From Azospirillum sp. (lineage in GTDB: Bacteria > Pseudomonadota > Alphaproteobacteria > Azospirillales > Azospirillaceae), in the NCBI GenBank assembly GCA_027486405.1, contig JAIXPD010000047.1, positions 1 to 64,000 of the forward strand: a stretch of 64,000 nucleotides of DNA. The letters are read 5' to 3'. Below the pieces are notes generated by a model. The model had not been told where the DNA came from and searched no databases. It saw nothing but the letters and a program-made list of their open reading frames with translations. The stretch's first letter is position 1. Each line of letters begins with the position of its first letter. This document shows positions 43,898 through 55,940 of the stretch, one piece after another. Made by a program: the position numbers and the translations under genes.

Positions 43898-45142
43898 TCA
43901 GACGTCCAGCAGCAGGCGGCGCGGATCCTCGATCAGTTCCTTGATGCGCACCAGGAACGTGACCGCTTCCTTGCCGTCGATGATGCGGTGATCGTAGGAC
44001 AGCGCCAGATACATCATCGGGCGGACTTCGATCTTGCCGTTGATGACGACGGCGCGGTCCATCGTCTTGTGCATGCCCAGGATGGCCGACTGCGGCGGGT
44101 TGATGATCGGCGTGGACATCAGCGAGCCATAGACACCACCGTTGGAGATGGTGAAGGTGCCGCCGGTCAGTTCGTCCATCGACAGCTTGCCATCGCGGCC
44201 CTTCTTGCCCAGCGCGGCGATGGTCCCCTCAACCCCGGCGAAGTCCAGCTTGTCGGCGTCGCGGACGACCGGAACCACCAGACCCTGCGGCGTGCCGACG
44301 GCGACACCGATGTCGTAGTAGTTCTTGTAGACGATGTCGGTGCCGTCGATCTCGGCGTTGACCGCCGGGATTTCCTTCAGCGCCTGCACGGCGGCCTTGA
44401 CGAAGAAGGACATGAAGCCGAGACGCACCTTGTGGCGCTTCTCGAAATAGTCCTTGTACTCGGCGCGCAGCGCCATGGCCGCGCTCATGTCCACCTCGTT
44501 GAAGGTGGTCAGCATGGCCGCGCTGTTCTGGGCTTCCTTCAGACGCTCGGCGATGCGCTGGCGCAGGCGGGTCATGCGGACGCGCTCTTCCTGCGATGCA
44601 CGCGGACGGTCGCCCTGGGTCCCGGCGGCCCACACCATCTTGGGCGCGGGGGCCGGAGCGGGGGCGGCGGGCTTGGCCGCCGGAGCCGCCGGGGCGGCCA
44701 GCACGTCACCCTTGGTCACGCGGCCATCCTTGCCGGTCCCGACCAGGGCCGAGGCGTCCACGCCCTTTTCGTCCGCCAGCTTGCGGGCGGCCGGGCCGGA
44801 AGCCGCGAGGTTGCCGGGGGCAGCCGCCGGGGCCGAAGCCGCCGCCGGAGCGGCCGGAGCCGCCGCGACCGGGGCCGCCGCCGGGGCGGCGACCGCACCG
44901 GCCGCACCCTCGGTCAGCGAACCCAGCAGCGCGCCGACGCCGACATTCTCGCCTTCCGCCGCGACGATTTCGGCCAGAACGCCCGCCGCCGGGGCGTTGA
45001 CTTCCAGCGTCACCTTGTCGGTTTCCAGCTCCACCAGCGGTTCGTCGAGCTTCACCGCCTCGCCGACCTTCTTCAGCCAACGGGCAACGGTGGCCTCGGA
45101 CACGGACTCACCCAGCGTGGGGACTTTGATTTCGATGGTCAT
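43898..45142 (-). CDS. sucB: 2-oxoglutarate dehydrogenase E2, dihydrolipoyl succinyltransferase
   Basis: A 414-residue TCA-cycle enzyme transferring the succinyl group to CoA. One lipoyl domain (residues 1-76, lipoyl Lys in [11 protein letters not shown]), an Ala/Pro-rich hinge, a peripheral subunit-binding domain ([33 protein letters not shown]), a second hinge, and the catalytic domain with [16 protein letters not shown]. Length is typical. It follows sucA by 43 bases. The E3 gene that often comes next is not present here. Confidence 0.95.
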   Translation of the reverse strand: MTIEIKVPTLGESVSEATVARWLKKVGEAVKLDEPLVELETDKVTLEVNAPAAGVLAEIVAAEGENVGVGALLGSLTEGAAGAVAAPAAAPVAAAPAAPAAASAPAAAPGNLAASGPAARKLADEKGVDASALVGTGKDGRVTKGDVLAAPAAPAAKPAAPAPAPAPKMVWAAGTQGDRPRASQEERVRMTRLRQRIAERLKEAQNSAAMLTTFNEVDMSAAMALRAEYKDYFEKRHKVRLGFMSFFVKAAVQALKEIPAVNAEIDGTDIVYKNYYDIGVAVGTPQGLVVPVVRDADKLDFAGVEGTIAALGKKGRDGKLSMDELTGGTFTISNGGVYGSLMSTPIINPPQSAILGMHKTMDRAVVINGKIEVRPMMYLALSYDHRIIDGKEAVTFLVRIKELIEDPRRLLLDV

Positions 45143-45185
45143 AACTTCCTCGTGCGTCTCTTTTTTGGTCGCTTGGGTGATCGGG

Positions 45186-48089
45186 TCAGCCGACGGACAG
45201 CGCGTCGTCCAGCAGCTTGGCCTGCTCCTGGTTGTGGCGCTTCAGCAGACCCGTGGCGGGCGATGCGGTGGCCGGGCGACCGGCGTAGGACGGACGCCCC
45301 GCCTTGTGGCCGATGGCCTTCAGGCAGCCTTCCAGACGGCGGTCGACGAAGGTCCAGCCGCCCTGGTTCTCCGGCTCCTCCTGGCACCACACGACCTCGG
45401 CGTTCGGATACTTCGCGAACTCGTCGGACAGGGTGGCCTTGGGGAAGGGGTACATCTGCTCCAGACGGATCAGCGCCACATCCTTGATGCCCCGGTTCAT
45501 CCGCTCCTGCAGCAGGTCGTAATAGACCTTGCCGGAGCAGACGACGACGCGGCGGATCTTGTCGTTCTCGACCAGATCGTTGGCGGTCTCGCCAAGCACG
45601 CGGTGGAAGTGGGTGTTCGGACCCAGCTCCGCCAGATCGGACACGCACAGCTTGTGGCGCAGCAGCGACTTCGGCGTGAACAGGATCAGCGGCTTGCGGA
45701 AGGAGCGGCGGACCTGACGGCGGAAGGCGTGGAACAGGTTGGCCGGGGTGGTGATGTTGCAGATCTGCCAGTTGTCTTCCGCCGACATCTGGAGGAAGCG
45801 TTCCGGCCGGGCCGAGGAGTGTTCCGGCCCCTGGCCTTCGTAGCCGTGCGGCAGCAGCATGACCAGACCGGACATGCGCAGCCACTTCGACTCACCCGAC
45901 GAGATGAACTGGTCGATGATGGTCTGGGCGGTGTTGGCGAAATCGCCGAACTGCGCTTCCCACAGCACCAGATCATGCGGTTCGGCCAGCGAGTAGCCGT
46001 ATTCGAAGCCGACGACCGCCGCTTCCGACAGCGGGCTGTCGTGCACCTCGAACGTGCCCTGTTCGGGGTGCAGGTTGGTCAGCGGCAGATATTTGGCTTC
46101 GGTGTTTTGATCGTACATCACCGCGTGGCGGTGCGAGAAGGTGCCACGTCCCGAATCCTGACCGGACAGGCGCACGCCGGTGCCTTCGACGACCAGCGAG
46201 CCATAGGCCAGCGCCTCGGCGGTGGCCCAATCGATGCCTTCGCCGGTTTCGATCGACTTCTTCTTGGCTTCCAACTGACGGGCGATCTTGGGGTTGATCG
46301 CGAAGTCCTTCGGATACTGGCAGAGCTTGAAGCCGATTTCCTTCAGCAGATCGATCGCCACGCCGGTGTCGCCGCGATGCTCGGTGTTCTCGTCCTGCTG
46401 TTGCAGACCGGCCCACTTGCCTTCCAGCCAATCGGCCTTGTTCGGCTTGTAGGTGGCCGAGGCTTCGAACTCGCCCTCCAGCTTCTTCATGAAGTCGGCG
46501 TTGATCTGGTCGGCTTCGGCCTGGGTGACGACGTTCTCATCGACCAGCTGCTTGGCGTACAGCTCGCGCGTCGTCGCGTGGGCGCGGATCTTCTTGTACA
46601 TCAGCGGCTGGGTGAAGCCCGGCTCGTCGCCCTCGTTGTGGCCATGGCGGCGGTAGCACACCATGTCGATCACGACGTCGCGCTTGAACTTCTGGCGGAA
46701 CTCGATGGCGATGCGGCTGACATGCACCACCGATTCCGGATCGTCGCCGTTCACGTGGAAGATCGGGGCCTGCACCATCTTCGCCATGTCGGTGCAATAC
46801 ACGCCCGAGCGCGAATAGGTCGGGTTCGTGGTGAAGCCGATCTGGTTGTTGATGACGAAATGCATCGTGCCGCCGGTGCGGTAGCCGCGCAGTTCCGACA
46901 GGCCCAGCGTTTCGGCAACGATGCCCTGACCGGCGAAGGCGGCGTCGCCGTGGATCAGCACGCCCATCACCTGCTCGCGGTCCAGGTCGCGGCGCTGCGT
47001 CTGCTTGGCGCGCACCTTGCCCAGCACCACCGGGTTGACCCATTCCAGGTGCGACGGGTTGGCGGTCAGCGACAGGTGGACGATGTTGCCGTTGAAATCA
47101 CGGTCGGACGAGGTGCCGAGGTGATACTTCACGTCGCCCGACCCCTGGACGTCCTCCGGGCTGGAGGGGTTGCCCTGGAATTCCGAGAAGACAGCGGAGA
47201 AGGGCTTGCCCATAAAGTTGGTCAGCATGTTCAGACGGCCACGGTGGGCCATGCCGACGACGACCTCCCGCAGGCCGAGCTGGCCACCGCGCTTGAGGAT
47301 CTGCTCCAGCGCCGGGATCATCGATTCACCGCCCTCAAGGCCGAAGCGCTTGGTGCCGGTGTATTTCAGTTGCAGGAACTTCTCAAACCCTTCGGCGGCG
47401 GTCAGGCGTTCCAGGATGGCGCGCTTGCCGTTGACCGTGAAGTCGGTGTGGTTGCGGCCACCCTCGATGCGCTCCTGGATCCAGGCCTTTTCCTCCGGAT
47501 CCTGGATGTGCATGAACTCGACGCCGACCGTCCCGCAATAGGTCTTGTGCAGGATCTCCAGGATCTGGCGCAGGGTCGCCGTTTCCAGCCCCAGCGAGTA
47601 GTTCAGGAAGATCGGACGGTCGAGGTCGCCGGGGCCGAAGCCGTAGGTCGCCGGATCGAGTTCCGGGTGCGGCTCACGCTTTTCCAGACCCAGCGGGTCG
47701 AAATGGGCGTTCATGTGGCCGCGCACGCGGAACACGCGGATCAGCATCAGGGCGCGGATGCTGTCCAGCGTCGCCGCGCGCAGCTGCTGCGGGCTGATGC
47801 CGCCATAGACCTGCTGGGTGTGGGCGATGATCGCGCCGTTGCCGGGACCGGCCAGGCCGTGACCAACGGTGTCCGGGGCAGCCCCGTTCGCCTCGTCGTC
47901 CCGCAAGGTCCAGGACGCGCCGCGCAGCTCGTCGAGAACGGCGCGCGAATCATCGTCCAGGTCCTGGAAGAAGCCGTTCCAGCTCGGATCGACCGCAGCG
48001 GGATCCGTCAGAAAGCGGGCGTAGAGTTCGGCGACGTAACCAGCGTTCGATCCGAACAGGAACGAGGTCTGCTCCAAATTTGCCGACAT
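45186..48089 (-). CDS. sucA: 2-oxoglutarate dehydrogenase E1
   Basis: A 967-residue thiamine-diphosphate enzyme decarboxylating 2-oxoglutarate. Diagnostic segments are [19 protein letters not shown] at the start, [18 protein letters not shown], the ThDP motif in [15 protein letters not shown] to [31 protein letters not shown] and [23 protein letters not shown]. Full length. It is preceded by 182 bp after sucD that contain a possible promoter. Confidence 0.96.
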   Translation of the reverse strand: MSANLEQTSFLFGSNAGYVAELYARFLTDPAAVDPSWNGFFQDLDDDSRAVLDELRGASWTLRDDEANGAAPDTVGHGLAGPGNGAIIAHTQQVYGGISPQQLRAATLDSIRALMLIRVFRVRGHMNAHFDPLGLEKREPHPELDPATYGFGPGDLDRPIFLNYSLGLETATLRQILEILHKTYCGTVGVEFMHIQDPEEKAWIQERIEGGRNHTDFTVNGKRAILERLTAAEGFEKFLQLKYTGTKRFGLEGGESMIPALEQILKRGGQLGLREVVVGMAHRGRLNMLTNFMGKPFSAVFSEFQGNPSSPEDVQGSGDVKYHLGTSSDRDFNGNIVHLSLTANPSHLEWVNPVVLGKVRAKQTQRRDLDREQVMGVLIHGDAAFAGQGIVAETLGLSELRGYRTGGTMHFVINNQIGFTTNPTYSRSGVYCTDMAKMVQAPIFHVNGDDPESVVHVSRIAIEFRQKFKRDVVIDMVCYRRHGHNEGDEPGFTQPLMYKKIRAHATTRELYAKQLVDENVVTQAEADQINADFMKKLEGEFEASATYKPNKADWLEGKWAGLQQQDENTEHRGDTGVAIDLLKEIGFKLCQYPKDFAINPKIARQLEAKKKSIETGEGIDWATAEALAYGSLVVEGTGVRLSGQDSGRGTFSHRHAVMYDQNTEAKYLPLTNLHPEQGTFEVHDSPLSEAAVVGFEYGYSLAEPHDLVLWEAQFGDFANTAQTIIDQFISSGESKWLRMSGLVMLLPHGYEGQGPEHSSARPERFLQMSAEDNWQICNITTPANLFHAFRRQVRRSFRKPLILFTPKSLLRHKLCVSDLAELGPNTHFHRVLGETANDLVENDKIRRVVVCSGKVYYDLLQERMNRGIKDVALIRLEQMYPFPKATLSDEFAKYPNAEVVWCQEEPENQGGWTFVDRRLEGCLKAIGHKAGRPSYAGRPATASPATGLLKRHNQEQAKLLDDALSVG

Positions 48090-48099
48090 GTTTCACGTC

Positions 48100-48136
48100 G
48101 GGCTTTTCGCCCGATTCCCTGTGGGAGTTTTTATAG
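48100..48136 (-). promoter_or_regulatory. possible sucA promoter -10 and leader hairpin
   Basis: On the minus strand, CTATAAAAA (about 48128-48136) could be a -10 element about 40 bases ahead of the sucA start. GGGC-GAAAA-GCCC (48100-48111) forms a small hairpin just upstream of the ATG. The rest of the 182-bp sucD-sucA gap is GC-rich with several short inverted repeats. No clear -35 is seen. Confidence 0.3.
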
Positions 48137-48271
48137 CGAGAAGACAGGCCGCCGACGCCCGCCCCTTGTGCGAGAAAGGGACGGGACGCCGTCGGCGCGC
48201 GGGCCGTCAGGCCCGGACCAGGGGGCGGGAGAGCCGGAGCGCCGTCACCAGCGCCCCGATCCCCTGCATCC

Positions 48272-49147
48272 TCAGCCCTTGAAGACCTTCAGCATGGTCG
48301 AGCCGAGCGAGGCCGGGCTGTCCGCCACCGCGATGCCGACCGACTTCATGAAGTCGATCTTGAAATCGGCGGTGTCGTTGCCGCCCGAAATCACCGCGCC
48401 GGCGTGGCCCATGCGGCGGCCCGGAGGGGCCGTGCGGCCGGCGATGAAGCCGACGACCGGCTTCTTCGTGCCCGACGCCTTGATGAATTCGGCGCCCTTG
48501 ACCTCGGCGTCGCCGCCGATTTCGCCGATCATGATGATGCCCTCGGTCTCCGGGTCCTTCACGAACAGCTCAAGGCTGTCGACGAAGTTGGTGCCGTTGA
48601 CCGGGTCGCCGCCGATGCCGATGCAGGTGGTCTGGCCCAGGCCCGCCGCCGTGGTTTGCGCCACGGCTTCGTAGGTCAGCGTGCCGGAACGCGACACGAT
48701 GCCGATCTTGCCACGCTTGTGGATGTGGCCGGGCATGATGCCGATCTTGCACTCGTCCGGCGTGATGATGCCGGGGCAGTTCGGGCCGATCAGGCGGGTC
48801 GCCGAGCCTTGCAGGGCGCGCTTGACGCGGACCATGTCCAGCACCGGGATGCCTTCGGTGATGCAGACCACCAGCGGGATTTCGGCGTCGATGGCTTCCA
48901 GGATCGCGTCGGCCGCGAACGGCGGCGGCACATAGATCACGGAGGCGTTGGCACCGGTCTTGTGGACCGCGTCGGCGACGGTGTCGAAGATCGGCAGGTC
49001 GAGGTGCTTGGCACCGCCCTTACCGGGGGTGACGCCGCCAACCATCTTGGTGCCGTAGGCGATGGCCTGTTCGGAGTGGAAGGTCCCCTGCGCGCCGGTG
49101 AAGCCCTGGCAGATGACCTTCGTGTTCTTATCGACGAGAACAGCCAT
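48272..49147 (-). CDS. sucD: succinyl-CoA synthetase alpha subunit
   Basis: A 291-residue subunit with the CoA-binding Rossmann domain ([28 protein letters not shown]) and the ligase domain. The phosphohistidine is in the [13 protein letters not shown] segment, and [19 protein letters not shown] is conserved. It starts one base after the sucC stop, so it is coupled to it. Confidence 0.96.
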   Translation of the reverse strand: MAVLVDKNTKVICQGFTGAQGTFHSEQAIAYGTKMVGGVTPGKGGAKHLDLPIFDTVADAVHKTGANASVIYVPPPFAADAILEAIDAEIPLVVCITEGIPVLDMVRVKRALQGSATRLIGPNCPGIITPDECKIGIMPGHIHKRGKIGIVSRSGTLTYEAVAQTTAAGLGQTTCIGIGGDPVNGTNFVDSLELFVKDPETEGIIMIGEIGGDAEVKGAEFIKASGTKKPVVGFIAGRTAPPGRRMGHAGAVISGGNDTADFKIDFMKSVGIAVADSPASLGSTMLKVFKG

Positions 49148-49148
49148 G

Positions 49149-50345
<1,197 letters not shown>

Positions 50346-50605
50346 CGGGCGTCCATCTGTTTTTTGGTTCGGCTGACGAAATCGGATCGACTGACGACAG
50401 ACAATGATCGAAAGATCGAAACAAACGATCGGCCATGGACTTCTGTCCTTGCGCGCCGACCGTCCGCTCTCCGGTGTTTGTCTTTGGAAGGACTTGTGCC
50501 GAAGGGCGGACGATGCCGACCACTGACAGTATCATTGCTGAGCGGTGGATGAAACCACCGTTGCGACACCGTCATGCGGCCAGAGCGCGCGGGGCAGCGG
50601 TGCCG

Positions 50606-51634
<1,029 letters not shown>

Positions 51635-51867
51635 TCATTCTAACGTCTTAGGGATCCAGCGCCCCGAGATTTCGGAAGCGTAGGTAGCGCGTTTTGACGC
51701 AGAGAGCAAGCCCGGACGCACGCGCAACAGTGCCGCATTGCGCCGCGCGCCGGATCTTCGTTTCACCCGACGGCAAAGATCGGCACTATACGTACAGAAC
51801 ACGATTGATCCCGCACCGGGAACCAACCGGGCGAACCGTTTGATCTGGCACGAGAGAAGGCATCGCG

Positions 51868-52308
51868 ATGTCCCGCATCATCCCCATCCTGTCCCTGTCC
51901 TTGCCGCTGGCGCTGGTCGCCGGTGTGGCGATGGGTCAATCCGTCGCGGATTACAAGACGGCGCTGGAAACCGCCCCGGCGACCGACGCGGCGGGCTGCC
52001 GCCCGCTGTCCAACTATGTGTTCACCGCGATCCCCGACGGCCAGCGCGCCGATTGGCTGCTGCCGCTGGTCGTGCTGGACGGCAAGGAGGATCCGGCGGT
52101 CGCGCAAAAGCGTCTGGCCTGCCTGGAGGCGCGCAAGCAACCGGTCGTCGCCTTCGACGGCGGCACCGGTGAGCCGATCGTCACCCCGGCGGAGGCCTAC
52201 AAGGAGTCGAGCGAGCAGCCTTATTACCGCGACCCGGCGACGCCGATGCCGGAGGCGGGCGTTGTCACCCGCGCGGCCCGTGCCCAACGCCGGGTTGGCA
52301 CGCCGTAA
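51868..52308 (+). CDS. exported hypothetical protein, 146 residues
   Basis: Signal peptide residues 1-23 (ILSLSLPLALVAGVAMG-Q), then a small domain with two Cys (AGCRPLSNYVFTAIPDGQ and RLACLEARKQP) that could form a disulfide, ending in a polar tail. AGAGAAGG precedes ATG 51868. No family recognised. Divergent from mdh. Confidence 0.7.
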   Translation: MSRIIPILSLSLPLALVAGVAMGQSVADYKTALETAPATDAAGCRPLSNYVFTAIPDGQRADWLLPLVVLDGKEDPAVAQKRLACLEARKQPVVAFDGGTGEPIVTPAEAYKESSEQPYYRDPATPMPEAGVVTRAARAQRRVGTP

Positions 52309-52390
52309 GCCTGGGTGCGCCGTAAGCTTTGGCGCGATGCGCCCGGCGGTCGGGGCGGCGACGCCCCGTTTGGCCGTTCGGGCGGTTCCG

Positions 52391-53632
52391 TCAGCCCGCC
52401 GCACCGTAGCGGTGCAGCCGCCGCGTCATCTCCGCCGGGCTGAGCGGGTAGCCGCTGCCGTCCCGCGCGTTCAGCATGGCGCGCGGTGGGATCCCGGCGG
52501 CGCGCGCCTGCACCTGCATGGCGCAGCGCATGGAAAAGCCCGCCCGCCACACCAGCGCCGTCACCGCGTGGGCGTCGTGCGCGGTCAGGATGCGCGTCAC
52601 CACCTCCGGGGCCACGCGGGCGCGCAGCGACAGCGCGGCGTGGATGAAGCCGGTTTCGTTCCAGGACAGCGCGTCGCCCATCGCCGCGTCGTTCAACTTG
52701 CCCTGACGGTGCAGGCGAACCGCGCGCCGTTCGGGGCTGTCGCCCGAGTCGCGGTCCTCCGCCCAATCGATGCGGCGGCGGGTGGCGGCGGCGATCTCGG
52801 CCACGGTCGCGTCGTCGAAATCGGTGCGGCGCAGGGTTTCCATCACCGTCACATCGATGAAATCAGCCAACCGCACCGCCAGACGGCGGGGCAGGGCCGG
52901 ACGGCGGACCAGCTTGTCGCGCCAGTCCGGGGGCTGGTCCGGATGCTGTTCGGCCAGGGCGACCAGCCGTTCCAGCGTCGGTTCGGCGATCACCGCGCCG
53001 CTGTTGTCGAGCAGGATCCCGGTGGCGGCGGCGTCACCGCTGCCCGCGATGGCGTCGGCCAGGGGGGCACCCACCCGATGCCGCCGGGCGATGGCGGCCA
53101 AGGCCCACCCCGCCGGTTCCGTGGCGACGATGTCCAGCAGGTCTTCGTCGGTCAACGCCGCGCAGCAGCGCAACACCGGCTCGGCCACCGTGCGTTCCAC
53201 ATCGCGGGCCAGGGTGCGCACGACGCTGGGCGGGGCGCAGGCCACATCCTTGATCGCCGTCGCCAACGCCTCGCGCACGCGGGTGATGTGGTCGCGGGCC
53301 AGCTGCTCCAGGGCGCGGATGGCCAGATTGGTGACGGCGTCGGCCCCCGCCGGGGGCAGGTCGGGCAGCAGACGGCACAGCGTGCGCGCCAGCGAGGCGC
53401 GCAGGTCGGCATCCCCAGCGCCAGCAAGACGCGACTCGACCAGGGCGTCGCCCACCTTTTGGCTGGGGGTGCGCACGGTCAGGCTGGTGATCGTCGCGTC
53501 CAGCACGCGCGGCGCGACGGCGGGCACCTCCGGCGCGTCGAACAGGTAGGACAGCAGTTCCGGCGCAACCCCGCGCTCATCCTCGGTCGCGGCGGTCGGG
53601 TCGGGAGTGGTGGGAACGCGTCGCGTCATCAT
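52391..53632 (-). CDS. DUF2336 family protein
   Basis: A 413-residue cytoplasmic, helix-rich protein. The regular helices with LLPDLPPAGADAVTNLAIRALEQLARDHITRVREALATAIKDVACAPPSVVRTLARD and VAEPVLRCCAALTDEDLLDIV fit the HEAT-like repeats of DUF2336, an alphaproteobacterial family of unknown function. Two adjacent Met codons at the start leave a one-residue ambiguity. It is transcribed together with, or downstream of, the Cys-rich protein gene at 53759. Confidence 0.75.
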   Translation of the reverse strand: MMTRRVPTTPDPTAATEDERGVAPELLSYLFDAPEVPAVAPRVLDATITSLTVRTPSQKVGDALVESRLAGAGDADLRASLARTLCRLLPDLPPAGADAVTNLAIRALEQLARDHITRVREALATAIKDVACAPPSVVRTLARDVERTVAEPVLRCCAALTDEDLLDIVATEPAGWALAAIARRHRVGAPLADAIAGSGDAAATGILLDNSGAVIAEPTLERLVALAEQHPDQPPDWRDKLVRRPALPRRLAVRLADFIDVTVMETLRRTDFDDATVAEIAAATRRRIDWAEDRDSGDSPERRAVRLHRQGKLNDAAMGDALSWNETGFIHAALSLRARVAPEVVTRILTAHDAHAVTALVWRAGFSMRCAMQVQARAAGIPPRAMLNARDGSGYPLSPAEMTRRLHRYGAAG

Positions 53633-53758
53633 CGGGCGCTCCGCCCGAACCGGGGGTGCCGAATGATCGAAACGCCAGCGCAGGAAACAGGGGCGTGATT
53701 CGTCATAAGGACATGCTTTCCCGTTCGGGTTAACGTTCGCCTAATAGACGGCGCGCGG

Positions 53759-54676
53759 TCAGCGCCGCTTGGACGCCGGAGTCGCCCCCAGCATCGGGCG
53801 TTGAGCCAGCATCGGGCGCGGCGCGCGGCGACCGCCCATCAGCTGGATCGGCTGGGCCTGCTCGATCCGGTGTTTGTCGAACTGGTCGAAAATCCGCATC
53901 AGGCTGTCCGAGGTGCCTTCGCCATAGTGGATGTCCACACGGGCGCGGTCCAGCTCGCTGCGCAGATTGTCGCGCAAGCGGCCGAACATGGTGTCGAACA
54001 GCGTGTCGAAATGGCTGTTGCCGAAGATGAACCGCTTGTCGCGCAGCAGATCGGTCATCCGCCGCATGAAGGTTTGCCGTTGCTGGTGGAACTGGCGGAA
54101 CCGCAGCATCACCCGGACGAACATGGTGTCGACCAGCACGGCCAGGGAATCCTGGTGGCGGATGCGGTTCCAAATCTCCTCGTCGTGATCGGTGCCGATC
54201 TGGTTGTAGATGGTCAGGGCGTTGGCGTTCAGCGCCTCCCATTCCTTTTCATAGAACAGGCCGCTGATGCTGGTTTGCAGGCCCGAGGCGATGACCTGGG
54301 GAAACACCTCGCCGCTGACCGGATCGACGGTTTCCGGGACCTTCAGCAGCACGGTGGAAAACATCAGACGGGTGACGAAATCGCGCCGCCGCCCGTCCGG
54401 TTTGAACACCACGCGCGGTCCCTCGCTCTGGCCGCAGCCGCCACCACTTGTGCAGCCGCCGCAGGACGATGCGGCGGTGCAGGATTGGCAGATGTTGGCG
54501 AACAGCGGCAACACCGTCGGCCAATGCGCCATCATCAACCCCATCGCGCGGGTGAACTCCTCGCGGGTCAATGCGCCCTTGGCCGCGAATTGCGGCTCCA
54601 GCGCCTCTTGAAAGGTGCTGACCAGGACCTGGGCGGTGCGATGATGGCGCATGAAGGGCGCTTGGTCGGACGACAT
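53759..54676 (-). CDS. hypothetical protein with Cys-rich insert
   Basis: A 305-residue protein of unknown function. A helical N-terminus is followed by the cysteine-rich stretch CQSCTAASSCGGCTSGGGC (about residues 63-81), which could bind a metal, then a long helical domain (TRLMFSTVLLKVPETVDP, FRQFHQQRQTFMRRMTDLLRDKRFIFGNSHFD, ending in a basic tail). No signal peptide. GAGGAGC lies upstream of the ATG. Conservation cannot be judged without a search. Confidence 0.68.
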   Translation of the reverse strand: MSSDQAPFMRHHRTAQVLVSTFQEALEPQFAAKGALTREEFTRAMGLMMAHWPTVLPLFANICQSCTAASSCGGCTSGGGCGQSEGPRVVFKPDGRRRDFVTRLMFSTVLLKVPETVDPVSGEVFPQVIASGLQTSISGLFYEKEWEALNANALTIYNQIGTDHDEEIWNRIRHQDSLAVLVDTMFVRVMLRFRQFHQQRQTFMRRMTDLLRDKRFIFGNSHFDTLFDTMFGRLRDNLRSELDRARVDIHYGEGTSDSLMRIFDQFDKHRIEQAQPIQLMGGRRAPRPMLAQRPMLGATPASKRR

Positions 54677-54818
54677 CCTGGAACGCTCCTCTGGCTCCGG
54701 TTCCGTGGGGCGTGGGTGATTGATGCAAATTGTCGCGCATTTTAGACAAAAGCGCATGTGATCGCGGTCACAGGCCCACGCGGAATCTTGAAACGGTCAG
54801 CGGGCCGGGAGCGGGCAG

Positions 54819-54856
54819 AAAAAAAGGCCGCAGCCCAGGAGGGCGCGGCCTTTGAA
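54819..54856 (-). terminator. minus-strand terminator, possible end of a small RNA
   Basis: Read on the minus strand, AAAGGCCGCGCCCT pairs with GGGCTGCGGCCTTT and is followed by a T run. No annotated gene ends here: the gap 54677-55170 has no supported coding sequence. It is unusually AT-rich, with a second small hairpin ACTGCA-TTTT-GCAGT (about 54873-54888), so a small RNA transcribed from about 55000-55100 leftwards could end at this site. Confidence 0.65.
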
Positions 54857-55170
54857 GTCTAGGGAGGAAACGCACTGCAAAATGCAGTAACGCGGCAGAG
54901 AATACGGGGAACGCCGTGTTAGCGGTACCAGTCTTTTCGAATTGGTGCGGTGCAACGATCGCATGGCCGGGGAAGGAATAATTCTTTTTCTGCGCAACGA
55001 ATGGGCAAGGAGGCAGAAGCTTGCCCAAAGCGTGAACATTTGCAAAATTGCGGTGCCGTTCAGCAATTGATTGATAAGACAATCATCGTCAAGGGAGGGG
55101 ATCGCGCCGTGATCTCCGTTGTGGAGGCGCTGAGTGTTTCGCCTCGTTTCATCACGATTGTGGAAAACAC

Positions 55171-55471
55171 TTAGACAGAACTCAAGAGAAGACTGGTTTC
55201 ACTGTTCAGAACACCGTCGATTCCCCGCACCTCGCGCAGCACCCGGTCGAAATCCGGCAGGCTGGCGGCGCGGATCTCCGCCACCAGGTCCCAGGTGCCG
55301 TTGGTGGTGTGCAGGGAATGCAGTTCGGGCAGGCCGCGCAGGCTGCGGATGACGGCGGTGGTCGATTTGCCGGTCACTTCGATCATCATCACCGCGCGGA
55401 TCTGTTTTGGCTCGCTTTCCTGCCGCACCCGCAGGGTGAAGCCGAGAATCGTGCCGGACTCGATCATGCGG
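55171..55471 (-). pseudogene. truncated Lrp/AsnC-family regulator, DNA-binding domain lost
   Basis: The last 99 or so codons encode an intact Lrp/AsnC C-terminal ligand-binding (RAM) domain: GTILGFTLRVRQE, IRAVMMIEVTGKSTTAVIRSLRGLPELHSLHTTNGTWDLVAEI, DFDRVLREVRGIDGV. The preceding helix-turn-helix half is missing: upstream of about DRMIESG the frame continues into antisense of a ctlX-like start, and an in-frame TGA lies just beyond. A whole gene should be about 150 codons. It could still yield a stand-alone RAM protein. Confidence 0.65.
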
Positions 55472-55913
55472 TCCCACCATTTCAGGCCGAATCCGGCCAC
55501 CGCCGCCGACAACGCCTTTCAAACCGACGGCGGGGACGCCGCCGCGACGTTGGCGGCGGATGGGCATCGGCACCGCCTTTGCCCTGGTTGGCCTGGAGAT
55601 GATTCCGAACCGCCAGCGCCGGGCGGAGCTGCGTGAGCGGTTGGAAGCCAATGGCCGGACGGTGATTCCGTTGACGGCGGCGCAGATCGCCGCCTTTGCC
55701 GGGAACGCGATGGAGTTGGAGGGGTGCCACGGGCGTGTGCTGGCGCTGTCCACCCGCGCGTTGGCGGCGCTGACCCCGGCGCAGATCGCGGTCATCGAAC
55801 AGAGCGCGCGCCCGCCGCCCCTGTCGGTGCCCACCATTGAACGGGCGGGCGGGTCGGTGCGCTGCATGTTGGCGGGCGTTCATCTGGCCCGCCGCCCCCC
55901 ACCGCCCCGGTGA
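55466..55913 (+). pseudogene. remnant of CtlX-like amidinotransferase (internal deletion)
   Basis: Two parts of one arginine-deiminase-related hydrolase (CtlX type, usually about 300 residues) are recognisable in different frames. The N-terminus MRSHHFRPNPATAADNAFQ is read from 55466. The C-terminal 115 residues are read from about 55560 (FALVGLEMIPN, TVIPLTAAQIAAFAGNAMELEG, VPTIERAGGSVRCMLAGVHL, including the catalytic Cys region). About 170 residues between them are gone and the frame changes near 55556. The partner lrp remnant abuts it head to head. Confidence 0.65.
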
Positions 55914-55940
55914 GGCCCGGGGCGGTGAGAAAGGCTTCGG

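Noticed and set aside
48089..48100. Second parS-like sequence TTTCACGT near the sucA start
   Set aside because: Only half of the palindrome is present.
44454..48674. A 1406-codon open frame on the plus strand antisense to sucB, sucA and part of sucD
   Set aside because: It is fully antisense to three unmistakable TCA-cycle genes; long antisense frames are a known effect of high GC content and codon bias.
54768..55082. A 104-codon minus-strand frame
   Set aside because: It crosses the terminator hairpin, has no Shine-Dalgarno or recognisable domain, and its composition differs from neighbouring proteins.
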